A stretch of 64,000 nucleotides of DNA from Sphingobacterium sp. SGR-19 (lineage in GTDB: Bacteria > Bacteroidota > Bacteroidia > Sphingobacteriales > Sphingobacteriaceae), in contig NZ_JAAKGS010000007.1 in the NCBI RefSeq assembly GCF_011043555.1, positions 186,001 to 250,000 of the forward strand. The letters are read 5' to 3'. The notes under the pieces are model-generated. The model searched no databases, had not been told where the DNA came from, and saw only the letters and a program-made list of their open reading frames with translations. Positions 24,763 to 34,079 of the stretch are shown here, piece by piece (position 1 is the stretch's first letter; each line of letters begins with the position of its first letter). Both the position numbers and the translations under genes were made by a program.

Positions 24763-27144
24763 TTACTCATCTCTTAAACTATCCACCGGGTTCGCCCGCG
24801 CTGCCTTAATGGCTAATGTACTGACCGTAAACAGAGCAATTAAAATAGCGAGAAGACCCGCGATGAAAAATGTCCACCACTGTATGTTTATCCTATAGAC
24901 AAAATCCTGTAACCATTGATGCATAATCCACCAGGCAATCGGAGAGGCGACGACGATGGCCAAGATGACCAATTTTAAAAAATCTTTCGACAGCATCGTG
25001 GCAATTGTGGCAGCCGAAGCACCCAATACTTTTCGAATACCAATTTCTTTTTGTCTTTGTATTGTGGCAAAAGAAACTAACCCGAACAATCCTAAACAAG
25101 CGATGAAAATAGCCAATCCGGAAAATAAAGCCGTTAATGTTGCGGCGCGCTTTTGTTGGACAAATTTTAACGCATACGCTTCATCCGCAAAACGAATGTC
25201 TACTGGATAATCCGGATTGTATTTTTTTAGTGTAGCTTGAAGTCTATCCATATTGGAGAGTAGGCTGTTCGAGGTATTCAATCGGATATGTATATAGCTA
25301 AAATAGCTGGCGGGGCCTTTCACCATCATAGGCTCGATGTCCTGATAAGGTGATTCCAATATAAAATCCGCTATGATACCTACCACGTTCCATGTTGTCT
25401 CGTATATCGTTCCTTTGCCCTCTATAATAGCGGTGCCTAGCGGATTTGTGAGCCGCATGCGCTTAACAGCGGTTTCATTTAATAATACGGCATTGGAGTC
25501 GGAGGGGTGGGTGTAAATATCAATGTCTCTTCCAGCTAGCAATTTTATCCCTATCGTTTGTGTGAAACTGGCATCCGTACTCATGGTGTTAAAGGTTACG
25601 TCAAAGTCTTCCGGTTGCGCATTGGGCCAGGAATAACCCCAGCTATTACTACTGTAAGATGTGATACGTCCCGCCGATTTAACGACACCACTGGCTATTC
25701 CCTGCTGTATCAGTTCATTGCGTATTACTTCGTAGTTTTTTCGTAGGCCGCCTTCCAAGGCAATGTAAACCAAATTGTTTCGGTCATAACCGCTATCACG
25801 ATCCTTCCCGTGGCGTATCTGCTGGCTGATGATAATCGTGCAGATGCCGAGACAGATGGAGATGGTAAACTGGAGTGTTACTAATACCTTCCGGGGTTTG
25901 AAATTTCCCTTGGCTGACACGAGATTACCTTTCAGGGTCCTGATTGGCTCAAAAGCGGACAATACGAACGCGGGGTATATACCTGCACCAAGCGTAGTAG
26001 TACCGATTACAGCCGCAAAAAGCATCCAAAATACAATGGGCTGGTCGTATAGGCTGATGTCGCTGTTGATAAGACTGTTTAAGAATGGGAGCCCTACGGC
26101 GGTAAGTAATAAGGCTACGATGCCTGCCAAGAGTGTTATTATAAATGACTCCAATAAAAACTGCTGAACAAGTGTCTTCTTCGAGGCGCCGACGACTTTG
26201 CGGACACCAACTTCTTTAGCTCTTCTCTCCGCCCCAGCGGTGCTGAGGTTGACGAAGTTAATACAGGCAATGATCAGAATGAATATTCCGATTAAAGCAA
26301 ATATACGTAAGTTGATAATATGACCAGCTACCATCTTTCCGTTCTCCGATTTATTATACAGATGCCAACGGTCTGCTGGATAGAGATAAATACTCGCTTT
26401 TACCTGATCGTTGGTATGGTTCTTCACCAGATCGGCAATATTTCGATTGGTTGAAGACAGGGAAACGCCCTCTTTTAGCAAGGCGTATGTTTGGTGATTA
26501 TAGCTTGTCCAAGAATCATTGAATGTCCAGCCGGCGGTGGTTAGAAAACCCCACGAACAGAAGAAATCGTTTCCATGAAATGTGGAATTACTTGGGATAT
26601 CTTCGATAACACCATGCACAGTCATAGGAGCTATTGTATCTATTTTTACTATTTCTCCTATCACCTGCGTATGCCCAAACATTTTTCTCGCTAAAGATTC
26701 TGTCAGCACAATAGCGTCGGGCCTTGTGAGGGAAGTCTCTGGATTCCCTACTAAAAACAGAAAATCAAATAATTTGAAAAATCCAGAATCGCATGCCATA
26801 CCGGAAGCTTTAAAACGTTTTTCGCCGTCATGGAGAAGGTGATTGAGGGTAGCGGTCCTAACGACTTCTTCGAGCTCCGGATGCTCCTGTTTTAGGATGG
26901 GGCCAAGTACGGCGGGCGTAGCACCCCATGTGTGGGCTTTACCCTCAAATGTGTCGAGCGTATACACTTGAGATAGGCGATCGGTTTTCGAGTAAAAGCG
27001 ATCGTATTGTACTTCAGCGTTTACCCACAACCCGATGATGAGCGATATGCTTATACCCAACGCTAAACCAAGGATATTGATGATGGATTTCCCTTTGTTT
27101 TTCAAAAGGTTTCTCCAAGCTATTTTGAAATGGTTCTTTATCAT
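24763..27144 (-). CDS. MacB/FtsX-type ABC transporter permease
   Basis: About 793 residues from the ATG at 27144 (MIKNHFKIAWRNLLKNKGKS). The six extra codons in the longer frame overlap the ATPase stop region and are not conserved. It carries 'AGAERRAKEVGVRKVVGAS' and 'IQRQKEIGIRKVLGAS', ending ANPVDSLRDE. It is the first permease after the ATPase at 27162 and close in layout to the one at 15235. Both halves carry the expected membrane blocks, around residues 280-420 and 675-780. Confidence 0.9.
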   Translation of the reverse strand: MIKNHFKIAWRNLLKNKGKSIINILGLALGISISLIIGLWVNAEVQYDRFYSKTDRLSQVYTLDTFEGKAHTWGATPAVLGPILKQEHPELEEVVRTATLNHLLHDGEKRFKASGMACDSGFFKLFDFLFLVGNPETSLTRPDAIVLTESLARKMFGHTQVIGEIVKIDTIAPMTVHGVIEDIPSNSTFHGNDFFCSWGFLTTAGWTFNDSWTSYNHQTYALLKEGVSLSSTNRNIADLVKNHTNDQVKASIYLYPADRWHLYNKSENGKMVAGHIINLRIFALIGIFILIIACINFVNLSTAGAERRAKEVGVRKVVGASKKTLVQQFLLESFIITLLAGIVALLLTAVGLPFLNSLINSDISLYDQPIVFWMLFAAVIGTTTLGAGIYPAFVLSAFEPIRTLKGNLVSAKGNFKPRKVLVTLQFTISICLGICTIIISQQIRHGKDRDSGYDRNNLVYIALEGGLRKNYEVIRNELIQQGIASGVVKSAGRITSYSSNSWGYSWPNAQPEDFDVTFNTMSTDASFTQTIGIKLLAGRDIDIYTHPSDSNAVLLNETAVKRMRLTNPLGTAIIEGKGTIYETTWNVVGIIADFILESPYQDIEPMMVKGPASYFSYIHIRLNTSNSLLSNMDRLQATLKKYNPDYPVDIRFADEAYALKFVQQKRAATLTALFSGLAIFIACLGLFGLVSFATIQRQKEIGIRKVLGASAATIATMLSKDFLKLVILAIVVASPIAWWIMHQWLQDFVYRINIQWWTFFIAGLLAILIALFTVSTLAIKAARANPVDSLRDE

Positions 27145-27161
27145 GATGACGAAGTAAGGCA

Positions 27162-27839
27162 TTACACATGCGCTGTTTCCATAATGACCTGCCCGTCCAA
27201 CATACGAATGACGCGGTCGGCGAATTTGGCATCATGCTCACTGTGTGTTACCATCACGATGGTTGTGCCGGCTTCGTTCAATTCGGTTAATAACTGCATG
27301 ACCTCGTTACCATTGTTTGAATCCAGATTACCGGTTGGCTCATCGGCTAAGATAAGCTTTGGATTGTTCACAACTGCCCGAGCAACGGCTACACGTTGCT
27401 GTTGGCCTCCTGATAGCTGTTGTGGAAAGTGATTGCGCCGATGCATAATCTGCACTTTTTCCAATACCTCTTCTACACGACGTTTGCGTTCCGCAGCGGG
27501 TACTTTCGTGTAAACTAATGGAAGTTCGACATTTTCGAACACGGTCAGTTCATCAATGAGGTTAAAACTTTGAAAGACGAAACCAATATTGTGTTTGCGC
27601 AGATTGGAACGATTGCTCTCCTTGAATTTAGCCACTTCCGTGCCGTTGAATAGATAGCTCCCTTCATCCAAATCATCTAATAGTCCGACGATATTTAACA
27701 GGGTTGACTTGCCACAACCGGAAGGTCCCATGACAGCCACAAATTCACCTTCTTTTACGTGGATGCTCACATTGTTCAATGCGACTGTTTCTACCTCTTC
27801 GGTGCGGTAATATTTCTGTAGGTTGGTTATTTTTATCAT
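27162..27839 (-). CDS. MacB/LolD-type ABC transporter ATPase
   Basis: The 225-residue protein has canonical motifs throughout: Walker A GPSGCGKST, Q-loop GFVFQSFNLID, signature LSGGQQQRVAVARA, Walker B LILADEPT, D-loop NLDS and switch HSEHD. It therefore lacks the deviations seen in the ATPase at 3744. It lies 12 bp after the HlyD-type gene and 17 bp before the permease start at 27144. It could serve all three permeases of this operon and the ATPase-less pair at 12792-17592. Confidence 0.92.
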   Translation of the reverse strand: MIKITNLQKYYRTEEVETVALNNVSIHVKEGEFVAVMGPSGCGKSTLLNIVGLLDDLDEGSYLFNGTEVAKFKESNRSNLRKHNIGFVFQSFNLIDELTVFENVELPLVYTKVPAAERKRRVEEVLEKVQIMHRRNHFPQQLSGGQQQRVAVARAVVNNPKLILADEPTGNLDSNNGNEVMQLLTELNEAGTTIVMVTHSEHDAKFADRVIRMLDGQVIMETAHV

Positions 27840-27851
27840 GCTTTGTAATAA

Positions 27852-29108
27852 CTAGTTCGATCTAACATTCAATTCCTGTATCTTGTCGTACGTTTCATAA
27901 CTTGAAACGATAACTTTATCGCCGGGTTGTAAACCTCCAATTACTTCGTAATATTCTGGATTCTGACGTCCGAGTTGTATATCTGCCCGGTAGGCGGTAT
28001 TTCCGTTCTTATCCAATTTGAAAATCCAATTTCCGCCTGTCTGTTGGTAGAAGCCTCCTTTTGCCAGTAGCAATGCTTTTGTTTCGTCGCTCAATGCCAA
28101 ACGGATTTGCAAAGTCTGCCCGCGACGTACACTGGTAGGTGTTTCCCCAACAAAATCCATATCCACTTGAAAGCGTCCGTTCGTCACTTGTGTGTATACT
28201 TTTTTAATTTTCAGTTTATAGACCTTTCCACTCAGGGTGAATTCGCCAATCTGTTCCGTAAAGATACGATTGATGTAGTGTTCATCAATGTCAGCGCGTA
28301 CTTTAAAACCCGTCAGAACGTCAATTTGGCCGAGCCGTTCTCCAGCGTTTTTGTTTTGACCGATTTCTGCATCAAAAGATGTCAGCTGTCCGTCAACGGG
28401 CGCGCGAACAATAAGATCGTCTACTTTCTTCCGCATGAGGTCTAATGCGCTTTGCGTACGTTCGTATGTCTTTTGGTCCTGAAGGGCTTTCTGGTTATTG
28501 GAAATGGAGTCCTGGCGGAGGATTTGTTTTGTCAAAGTTACACGTTGCTTTTGATAGTTGTATTCGTTTACTGATTTTTCGTATTCCTGCGATCCGATAG
28601 CTTTTTCCTTGTATAATTTTTGGTTTAAATTATACACGCGCTCCGCTTCTCGGAATGCTTGTTGCACATCCGCCATTTGATTACGGTTGTTGATCGTCAT
28701 TTGCTCCGCATTCGTACGGGCAATCTGTGCTTGTGTCAAGAGATTGAGCACTTGGGTTTCTTGCTGGACGAGACTCAGTTCTTGGTCTGTATTTGCCAGC
28801 CGCATAATCGGGTCGCCCTTTTTTAAGGTCGCACCATCTTCGACATATTTTTCTTCTACACGTCCACCCACAGAAGCATCTAGATAGATACTGCTAATGG
28901 GAAGTACCATTCCGTTAATCGGAATAAATTCTTGAAAGGTACCTTCTTTTACCTCGGCAATACTGATGCGGTCGGTATCAACGTTCAAACGGCTGTTTCC
29001 ACTCGTAAAATAGTAGCTTGCACCGATTAAGATGATGATCCCAGCAATACCGGCTCCCGTTAAGATCCTCTTGCTGTTCCATTTCTTCTGCTGTATTGGT
29101 CTGTCCAT
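27852..29108 (-). CDS. HlyD/AcrA-type membrane fusion protein
   Basis: The 418-residue adaptor has an N-terminal membrane anchor at about residues 16-33 (ILTGAGIAGIIILIGASYYF). A biotinyl-lipoyl-like half motif (DASVGGRVEEKYVEDGATLKKGDPIMRL) follows, then a long coiled-coil hairpin (about 105-215, rich in Gln, Glu and Lys). The second lipoyl half is DLIVRAPVDGQLTSFDAEIGQ, with beta-barrel domains to the C-terminus. It would link the inner-membrane permeases to the TolC-type channel at 30001. As the first gene of the operon it is preceded by paired activator sites at 29213-29250. Confidence 0.9.
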   Translation of the reverse strand: MDRPIQQKKWNSKRILTGAGIAGIIILIGASYYFTSGNSRLNVDTDRISIAEVKEGTFQEFIPINGMVLPISSIYLDASVGGRVEEKYVEDGATLKKGDPIMRLANTDQELSLVQQETQVLNLLTQAQIARTNAEQMTINNRNQMADVQQAFREAERVYNLNQKLYKEKAIGSQEYEKSVNEYNYQKQRVTLTKQILRQDSISNNQKALQDQKTYERTQSALDLMRKKVDDLIVRAPVDGQLTSFDAEIGQNKNAGERLGQIDVLTGFKVRADIDEHYINRIFTEQIGEFTLSGKVYKLKIKKVYTQVTNGRFQVDMDFVGETPTSVRRGQTLQIRLALSDETKALLLAKGGFYQQTGGNWIFKLDKNGNTAYRADIQLGRQNPEYYEVIGGLQPGDKVIVSSYETYDKIQELNVRSN

Positions 29109-29145
29109 TAAAAAAATAAAAATTTATGCCCTACACTTTTGTCCA

Positions 29146-29160
29146 TACAATGTTATGCCA
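29146..29160 (-). promoter_or_regulatory. Possible sigma54-like promoter (spacing one base short)
   Basis: The minus strand reads TGGCATAACATTGTA. TGGCAT fits -24 and TTGTA resembles -12, but the separation is nine bases rather than ten. It is the best candidate between the HlyD ATG (29108) and the paired palindromes at 29213. The off-spacing lowers confidence. Confidence 0.4.
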
Positions 29161-29212
29161 ATATCTTAAGTTGTTTATTTATAAGTGTTTATTTTGTATA
29201 GATCCATAAAGG

Positions 29213-29250
29213 TGTTCGTATTCGGACAGTATGTTGTTCGGTGGTGAACA
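29213..29250 (-). promoter_or_regulatory. Paired activator palindromes
   Basis: TGTTCGTATTCGGACA (29213-29228) and TGTTCGGTGGTGAACA (29235-29250) are spaced 22 bp start to start, upstream of the HlyD-ATPase-permease operon. They match the pairs at 6956, 17686 and 29874. Confidence 0.75.
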
Positions 29251-29474
29251 GGAATAAGGAATAGGGACAAAAGGAATTTCTAAGGCTTCCAAGCCCATTG
29301 AGGAGAGCAAGGAAGCCAATAGAAATAGAGAGAGAAATAGAAAAGTATATTTTTACAATGATTATTTAGAATCATTTTAAACTGCTGTAAAGATGATGGT
29401 TATTTAGAAGTATTCCAAATAAAATGTGACGTATAAGGAAATTGTTGTTTAAGAATTGGAAATAATACTTGTAT

Positions 29475-29861
29475 GTTCTTTTTTTCCGCAAAAAAGAACC
29501 AAAAATCTCGTCGCTTCGAATTTTTGAGTAGAGGGAGAGTGCAAAGAATGAGTTTCTACAAACCTCAAAATTCGGATGCGACATAATCGGTTAATTTTGG
29601 GATAGTACATTTCATGATGAGTTATAACTTGTGAGCTATAGCGTAAATGAACCTGGTCAAAGATTGGATGTGGTGAAGCGGGGTAAAATGACCTAGCATT
29701 GTTCCGGGGCTAGCTTTACGCAGGCTATTCCGTTAAAAACAGAATGTGTTTGACCGAAGGGAGTTCCATTCTGTTTAGGAATAGACCAGTAAAGGTAGCG
29801 GAACCTTGCAAGTCTTGACTTTTTTTTGCTTCGTTTTTTTGTGTCAAGACAAAAAAATGAA
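29475..29861. repeat. Dispersed structured intergenic repeat, copy 2
   Basis: Same element and orientation as 3388-3740, with AT-rich terminal inverted repeats. The long stem is at 29696-29809: GCATTGTTCCG pairs with CGGAACCTTGC, and CTATTCC plus CAGAATG pair with CATTCTG plus GGAATAG. Compared with copy 1, the pair CAGAAAG/CTTTCTG has become CAGAATG/CATTCTG, a compensatory change. It lies between the divergent HlyD and TolC-type transcription units, just upstream of the activator sites at 29874. Confidence 0.7.
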
Positions 29862-29873
29862 GGACTCGGTTCA

Positions 29874-29910
29874 TGTTCGTTGATGAACAAAAACTGTTCG
29901 ATAGCGGACA
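29874..29910 (+). promoter_or_regulatory. Paired activator palindromes
   Basis: TGTTCGTTGATGAACA (29874-29889) and TGTTCGATAGCGGACA (29895-29910) are spaced 21 bp start to start and lie about 55 bases upstream of the -24 element at 29963. They would let the NtrC-type regulator encoded downstream control its own operon. Confidence 0.75.
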
Positions 29911-29962
29911 CGTCGCCCCATTTATGTTTTCTATTATATTCTATTATAGTCTTTTATATTTT

Positions 29963-29978
29963 TGGCACGTGCTATGGA
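29963..29978 (+). promoter_or_regulatory. Sigma54 -24/-12 promoter for tolC-like/regulator operon
   Basis: The site reads TGGCACGTGCTATGGA. The -24 half TGGCACG is a perfect consensus; the -12 half has TGG in place of TGC at the right spacing. Transcription would start near 29990. This rules out the upstream in-frame TTG (29962) and ATG (29974) as starts and supports the ATG at 30001. Confidence 0.7.
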
Positions 29979-30000
29979 AACGATAGTAAAAACATGGTGC

Positions 30001-31326
30001 ATGAAGAATCTTTTTATTGTTACTGTTGTGTTTATAATTAGTTATAGCAGCGCTATTTCGGTGGTGGGACAAACGCATACAAGTTTGTCCTTAACCGAAT
30101 GCGTACAATTGGCGATTGAGCATAATCCAACATTGAAGCAAACGGAATTGAATTTATATCGAAATGAGGTAAATTATAAGCAAGCACGTTATAATCGATT
30201 ACCATCTTTGGAAGGAAATATAGACCATGGTTACAACGAAGGACGCAGTGTTAATGCCACAACTAATCAATTTGTGAATACGAGCTACTTTTCTGGGGGG
30301 CAATCGCTTTATCTTAGTGCACCGATATTCAATGGATTCCAAATTTTACATGACATCCGGCGAAGGGCGAGTGCCCGGGAAGCCGGAAAATTTGAATTCG
30401 AGGGTGTTGTGAATGAATTGAAACTGGATGTAATAGAAGCGTATGTATTGGTATTAACGGCACAGGATATGTTGCAGCAAACAGAGGGACAATTGACCGT
30501 AACACAGGAAACGGTAGATCGTATGGAGATCATGCAGCGGGAAGGAGCGGCTGATCCCGGAGACTTCTATGATTTAAAAGGGCAATTGCGTACCGATCAA
30601 AATCTGTTGGAAACAAACAGACAAGCGCTGTACAACAGACGATTACGTTTAGCGGCTTTATTGAACATGGCTATCGATGAACTGCCCGAACTTGAACCGT
30701 TACTATTCTCTATTGATCAGAAGCCTTATTCCGGTGTTGAACTATATCATACAGCCAAGGGTGTCTTACCGCAATTCAAGGCTTTGGATTGGCGTGTCAA
30801 GGAAGCCCAACAACAAGTAAAAGTGATGAAATCAGATTATTATCCATCTCTATCATTGTCTGCTGGCATACAGTCTCGTTTTTCAAGCATCGATGACTCC
30901 GGTTTTAATTATTGGCAACAGTTTAGAAACTATCCCTCAAAAGGTATTTCATTTAATCTACGTATTCCGATTTTTAACAAAATGAAGGTAAGGACACAGG
31001 TGACGCTGGCAAACCTAGATCTGGACGAGGTAAAATGGGAACGGCAGATTCAAGAAAATCAGTTGCGGGAAGAAACCGCAAAAGCCGTGTTTAGTATGAA
31101 AACGCTTCGGGAGAACGTCCATAACCTACGGGAGCAAGAACAAAGCTATCAAGAAGCTTTTCGTATTGCGCAAGTGCATTTTGATGCTGGAAATAGCAAC
31201 TCGGTAATATTTTTAACCGCAAAAAACAAACTGGACCATACCAGAAATGCATTGGTCATTAAACAGTACGAGTGGATAATGCAAAAATATATCAATGATT
31301 ATTACGCGGGAACGTTAGATTTGTAA
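30001..31326 (+). CDS. TolC-family outer-membrane efflux channel
   Basis: About 441 residues from the ATG at 30001. A signal peptide (MKNLFIVTVVFIISYSSAISVVGQ) leads to the conserved entry 'SLTECVQLAIEHNPTLKQ'. Long amphipathic helices follow, then 'EAQQQVKVMKSDYYPSLSLSAG' at the start of the second structural repeat and the helical C-terminus. This is the OEP fold of TolC-type channels. I reject the in-frame TTG at 29962 and ATG at 29974 because they overlap a -24/-12 promoter. The response regulator starts 28 bp downstream. It likely completes the tripartite exporter with the HlyD protein at 27852. Confidence 0.9.
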   Translation: MKNLFIVTVVFIISYSSAISVVGQTHTSLSLTECVQLAIEHNPTLKQTELNLYRNEVNYKQARYNRLPSLEGNIDHGYNEGRSVNATTNQFVNTSYFSGGQSLYLSAPIFNGFQILHDIRRRASAREAGKFEFEGVVNELKLDVIEAYVLVLTAQDMLQQTEGQLTVTQETVDRMEIMQREGAADPGDFYDLKGQLRTDQNLLETNRQALYNRRLRLAALLNMAIDELPELEPLLFSIDQKPYSGVELYHTAKGVLPQFKALDWRVKEAQQQVKVMKSDYYPSLSLSAGIQSRFSSIDDSGFNYWQQFRNYPSKGISFNLRIPIFNKMKVRTQVTLANLDLDEVKWERQIQENQLREETAKAVFSMKTLRENVHNLREQEQSYQEAFRIAQVHFDAGNSNSVIFLTAKNKLDHTRNALVIKQYEWIMQKYINDYYAGTLDL

Positions 31327-31354
31327 TACGAAAAAAAGTTACCTTAGTTCTGTA

Positions 31355-32722
31355 ATGAAGAAAGCCTCTATTTTAGTAGTTGATGATGACCAGGATTTGC
31401 TAACAGCCGTCCGTATTTTATTAAGACCGAAAGTACAGCAAGTCATCGTTGAACCCAATCCCGAAAATATCCTTCGTACACTGGAACGGAATGCTATTGA
31501 TATCGTGTTGTTGGATATGAATTTTAAGAGTGTTATCAATACCGGCAATGAGGGATTATTTTGGCTGGGAAAGATCAAAAGCCAATATCCGCATATTAAG
31601 GTGGTCATGATTACGGCGTACGGTGCGGTTGATCTCGCGGTGCGGTCACTCAAACAGGGAGCGTCTGATTTTATTGTAAAGCCGTGGCAAAATGAACATC
31701 TGCTGCAAACATTGGAAACTGTTTTCGAGGAAACCAAACAAACAAAAGGGCAAGATAAAACGAGTTCACCAGCACTTCGTCAAGACAATGATTTGATAGG
31801 TCGTTCGGCGATTATGGAAGATCTACAGTATAAAATGGATAAAGTAGCACCTACAGAAGCCAATATTTTGATACTGGGAGAGAACGGAACAGGAAAAGAC
31901 TTGATTGCGCAGGCCTTGCACCGACGTTCGTTGCGAGCAAAGCAGGCCTATATTAAAGTAGATGTGGGGGCATTGACCGAAACACTTTTTGAGAGCGAGC
32001 TGTTTGGATACAAGAAAGGTGCTTTCACGGATGCGAGAGAGGACAGGCAAGGGCGTTTTGAGGCGGCAAACAGAGGTACATTGTTTTTAGACGAGATCGG
32101 CAATATAAGCTTGCAGCAACAGGCAAAGCTATTGAGTGCGCTGCAAAATCGACAAGTCGTACCGTTGGGTTCTTACCAACCTGTTCCGGTGGATATCCGA
32201 TTGTTGAGTGCAACCAATGTACCGTTAAAAGCTTTGGCTGACGAAAGCAGATTTCGTAAGGATTTGATATACCGCATTAACACAGTGGAGATACAGGTGC
32301 CACCGTTACGGGAGCGGGGAGAGGATATCGTGTTGTTGGCTAACCATTTTCTAGATTTTTACAGCCGGAAGTATCATAAAAATATGGAGGGATTTGAGGG
32401 TGATGCGGTTCAGAAGTTAAAAACCTATCATTTCCCGGGTAATGTTCGCGAACTTCAATACAGTATAGAACGTGCGGTTATTATGGCGGAGCAACAAAGT
32501 ATACGGGATAGCGACATTTTATTTTCTCCGATTGAGCAAGCGATCCAAGAGAGTAGTAAATTGAGTGAACCAACTTATGCTAATCAGAGCTTAGAAGAGA
32601 TGGAGCGTCATGCCATTCAGTCTGCAATCGAACGCTACAATGGCAATATCAGTAAGGCAGCGCGGGAATTAGGATTAACAAGGGCAGCATTGTATAGACG
32701 GATGGAGAAATATAATATTTGA
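31355..32722 (+). CDS. NtrC-family sigma54-dependent response regulator
   Basis: The 455-residue protein has an N-terminal receiver with acidic pocket DDD (10-12) and phospho-acceptor Asp54 (LLDMNF). The central AAA+ domain has Walker A GENGTGK (175-181), GAFTDA (222-227, the sigma54-contact loop) and 'GTLFLDEIGNI'. The C-terminal Fis-type HTH reads NGNISKAARELGLTRAALYRRM. These features show an activator of sigma54 promoters. The paired palindromes and -24/-12 elements before several transporter units here make it their probable regulator, including of its own operon. The kinase follows after 4 bp. Confidence 0.95.
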   Translation: MKKASILVVDDDQDLLTAVRILLRPKVQQVIVEPNPENILRTLERNAIDIVLLDMNFKSVINTGNEGLFWLGKIKSQYPHIKVVMITAYGAVDLAVRSLKQGASDFIVKPWQNEHLLQTLETVFEETKQTKGQDKTSSPALRQDNDLIGRSAIMEDLQYKMDKVAPTEANILILGENGTGKDLIAQALHRRSLRAKQAYIKVDVGALTETLFESELFGYKKGAFTDAREDRQGRFEAANRGTLFLDEIGNISLQQQAKLLSALQNRQVVPLGSYQPVPVDIRLLSATNVPLKALADESRFRKDLIYRINTVEIQVPPLRERGEDIVLLANHFLDFYSRKYHKNMEGFEGDAVQKLKTYHFPGNVRELQYSIERAVIMAEQQSIRDSDILFSPIEQAIQESSKLSEPTYANQSLEEMERHAIQSAIERYNGNISKAARELGLTRAALYRRMEKYNI

Positions 32723-32726
32723 CAGC

Positions 32727-34052
32727 ATGGGGCGGTTGAGGGATTTTTTCTTCTGGAAGATATTGTTCTTGCTATTCATAGCGGTGGGGGTAGCCTATTT
32801 ATCCTTTCAAAAATGGTATTTACCTGCAACAATAAGCTTTATCGTGCTTTTTATACTTGCCTTTCAATGGTTGGGTAAGCAACGGAAATTAGTTGAGGAA
32901 GTACTGGATTTCTCCGAAGCAGTCCGTTATCGTGATTTTACCCGACGGTTTGTCATCAGACATCCTAAATCCACCGAGGGGAAATTGTTCGCTGCGTTTA
33001 ATGATATTAACGATGTGTATAGGCGGATCAGTATGGATAAGGAAATCCAACATCAATACCTGAATAAGGTACTCAACATGTTGGATTCCGCTATCATTTT
33101 TTACCAAGAGGATACCGGGAAGGTGATGTGGATTAATGATGCGTTTAAACAACTCTTTCGAACGCCGCATATTGGAAATATCCATGGACTGATGAAACGT
33201 CACCCAGAATTGTATGAAAAAACAATTCACATGAAACTTGGAAAGCAGCAAGTAGAATCAGTGAGCTTGGCGATGGGAAAAATTAAAATACTCATGCATG
33301 GTTCCACGTTTTCAACGGAAGAAGGAACTTTTCGGATTGTCGTTTACCAAAATATAAGCGAGGCGATAGACGAAACGGAAACCAGGGCATGGCATAAATT
33401 ACTACGGGTATTGACGCATGAGATTATGAATTCCATTGCGCCGATCAGCTCATTGGCGGAGACGCTACACGCCCGTTTAGAACACGGATATGGTGAGGAG
33501 GATATAGACGACCTTAAGCTTGGTATCTATACGATAAAGCGACGTAGCGAGGGACTTTTACAGTTCGCCAAGAGTTATCGGTTGATTAATAAAGTAGACC
33601 AACCTAACTTTGTAGATATACAATTAAAAGTACTTTTCGAAAGTATTTATCAGTTGCTCGAACCTACGTTACTGCAGAAAAGCATCGATTTGGATATCAT
33701 TTTAAAAGATACGCGCCTAGCTCTTCGTGCGGACGTTAACTTAGTAGAGCAGGCTTTAATTAATCTGCTGCTCAATGCCATGGAAGCGGTTAAAGATTGT
33801 GCTGAGCCTTATATCAGTATAACGGGGCTGAAAAGAGACGACCACCTGTTTATCAAAATCCAAGATAATGGACGAGGGATGTCTCCCGATATTCAGGAGC
33901 AGATATTTACGCCGTTTTTTACGACCAAGAAATCGGGCAGTGGGGTAGGGTTGACGCTCAGTAAGCAAATTATGCTCCTGCACAAAGGAAACCTTTTTGT
34001 AGAAAGTGAAGAAGGGAAAGGGAGCACATTTTCGTTGCAGTTTATGTCGTAA
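32727..34052 (+). CDS. Sensor histidine kinase partner of the NtrC-type regulator
   Basis: The 441-residue kinase has two N-terminal membrane helices (about residues 8-26 and 31-48) with almost no periplasmic loop. A PAS-like region follows (about 115-215, SAIIFYQEDTGKVMWINDAFKQLF). The H-box has His231 (LTHEIMNSIAPI), the N-box is NLLLNAMEAV and the G-boxes are DNGRGMS and GSGVGLTLS. The short loop suggests sensing within the membrane or via the transporter rather than a soluble ligand. It is adjacent to the response regulator, with 4 bp between them. Confidence 0.93.
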   Translation: MGRLRDFFFWKILFLLFIAVGVAYLSFQKWYLPATISFIVLFILAFQWLGKQRKLVEEVLDFSEAVRYRDFTRRFVIRHPKSTEGKLFAAFNDINDVYRRISMDKEIQHQYLNKVLNMLDSAIIFYQEDTGKVMWINDAFKQLFRTPHIGNIHGLMKRHPELYEKTIHMKLGKQQVESVSLAMGKIKILMHGSTFSTEEGTFRIVVYQNISEAIDETETRAWHKLLRVLTHEIMNSIAPISSLAETLHARLEHGYGEEDIDDLKLGIYTIKRRSEGLLQFAKSYRLINKVDQPNFVDIQLKVLFESIYQLLEPTLLQKSIDLDIILKDTRLALRADVNLVEQALINLLLNAMEAVKDCAEPYISITGLKRDDHLFIKIQDNGRGMSPDIQEQIFTPFFTTKKSGSGVGLTLSKQIMLLHKGNLFVESEEGKGSTFSLQFMS

Positions 34053-34079
34053 CTTCATCCTAAATATTACCTTTGTAAC

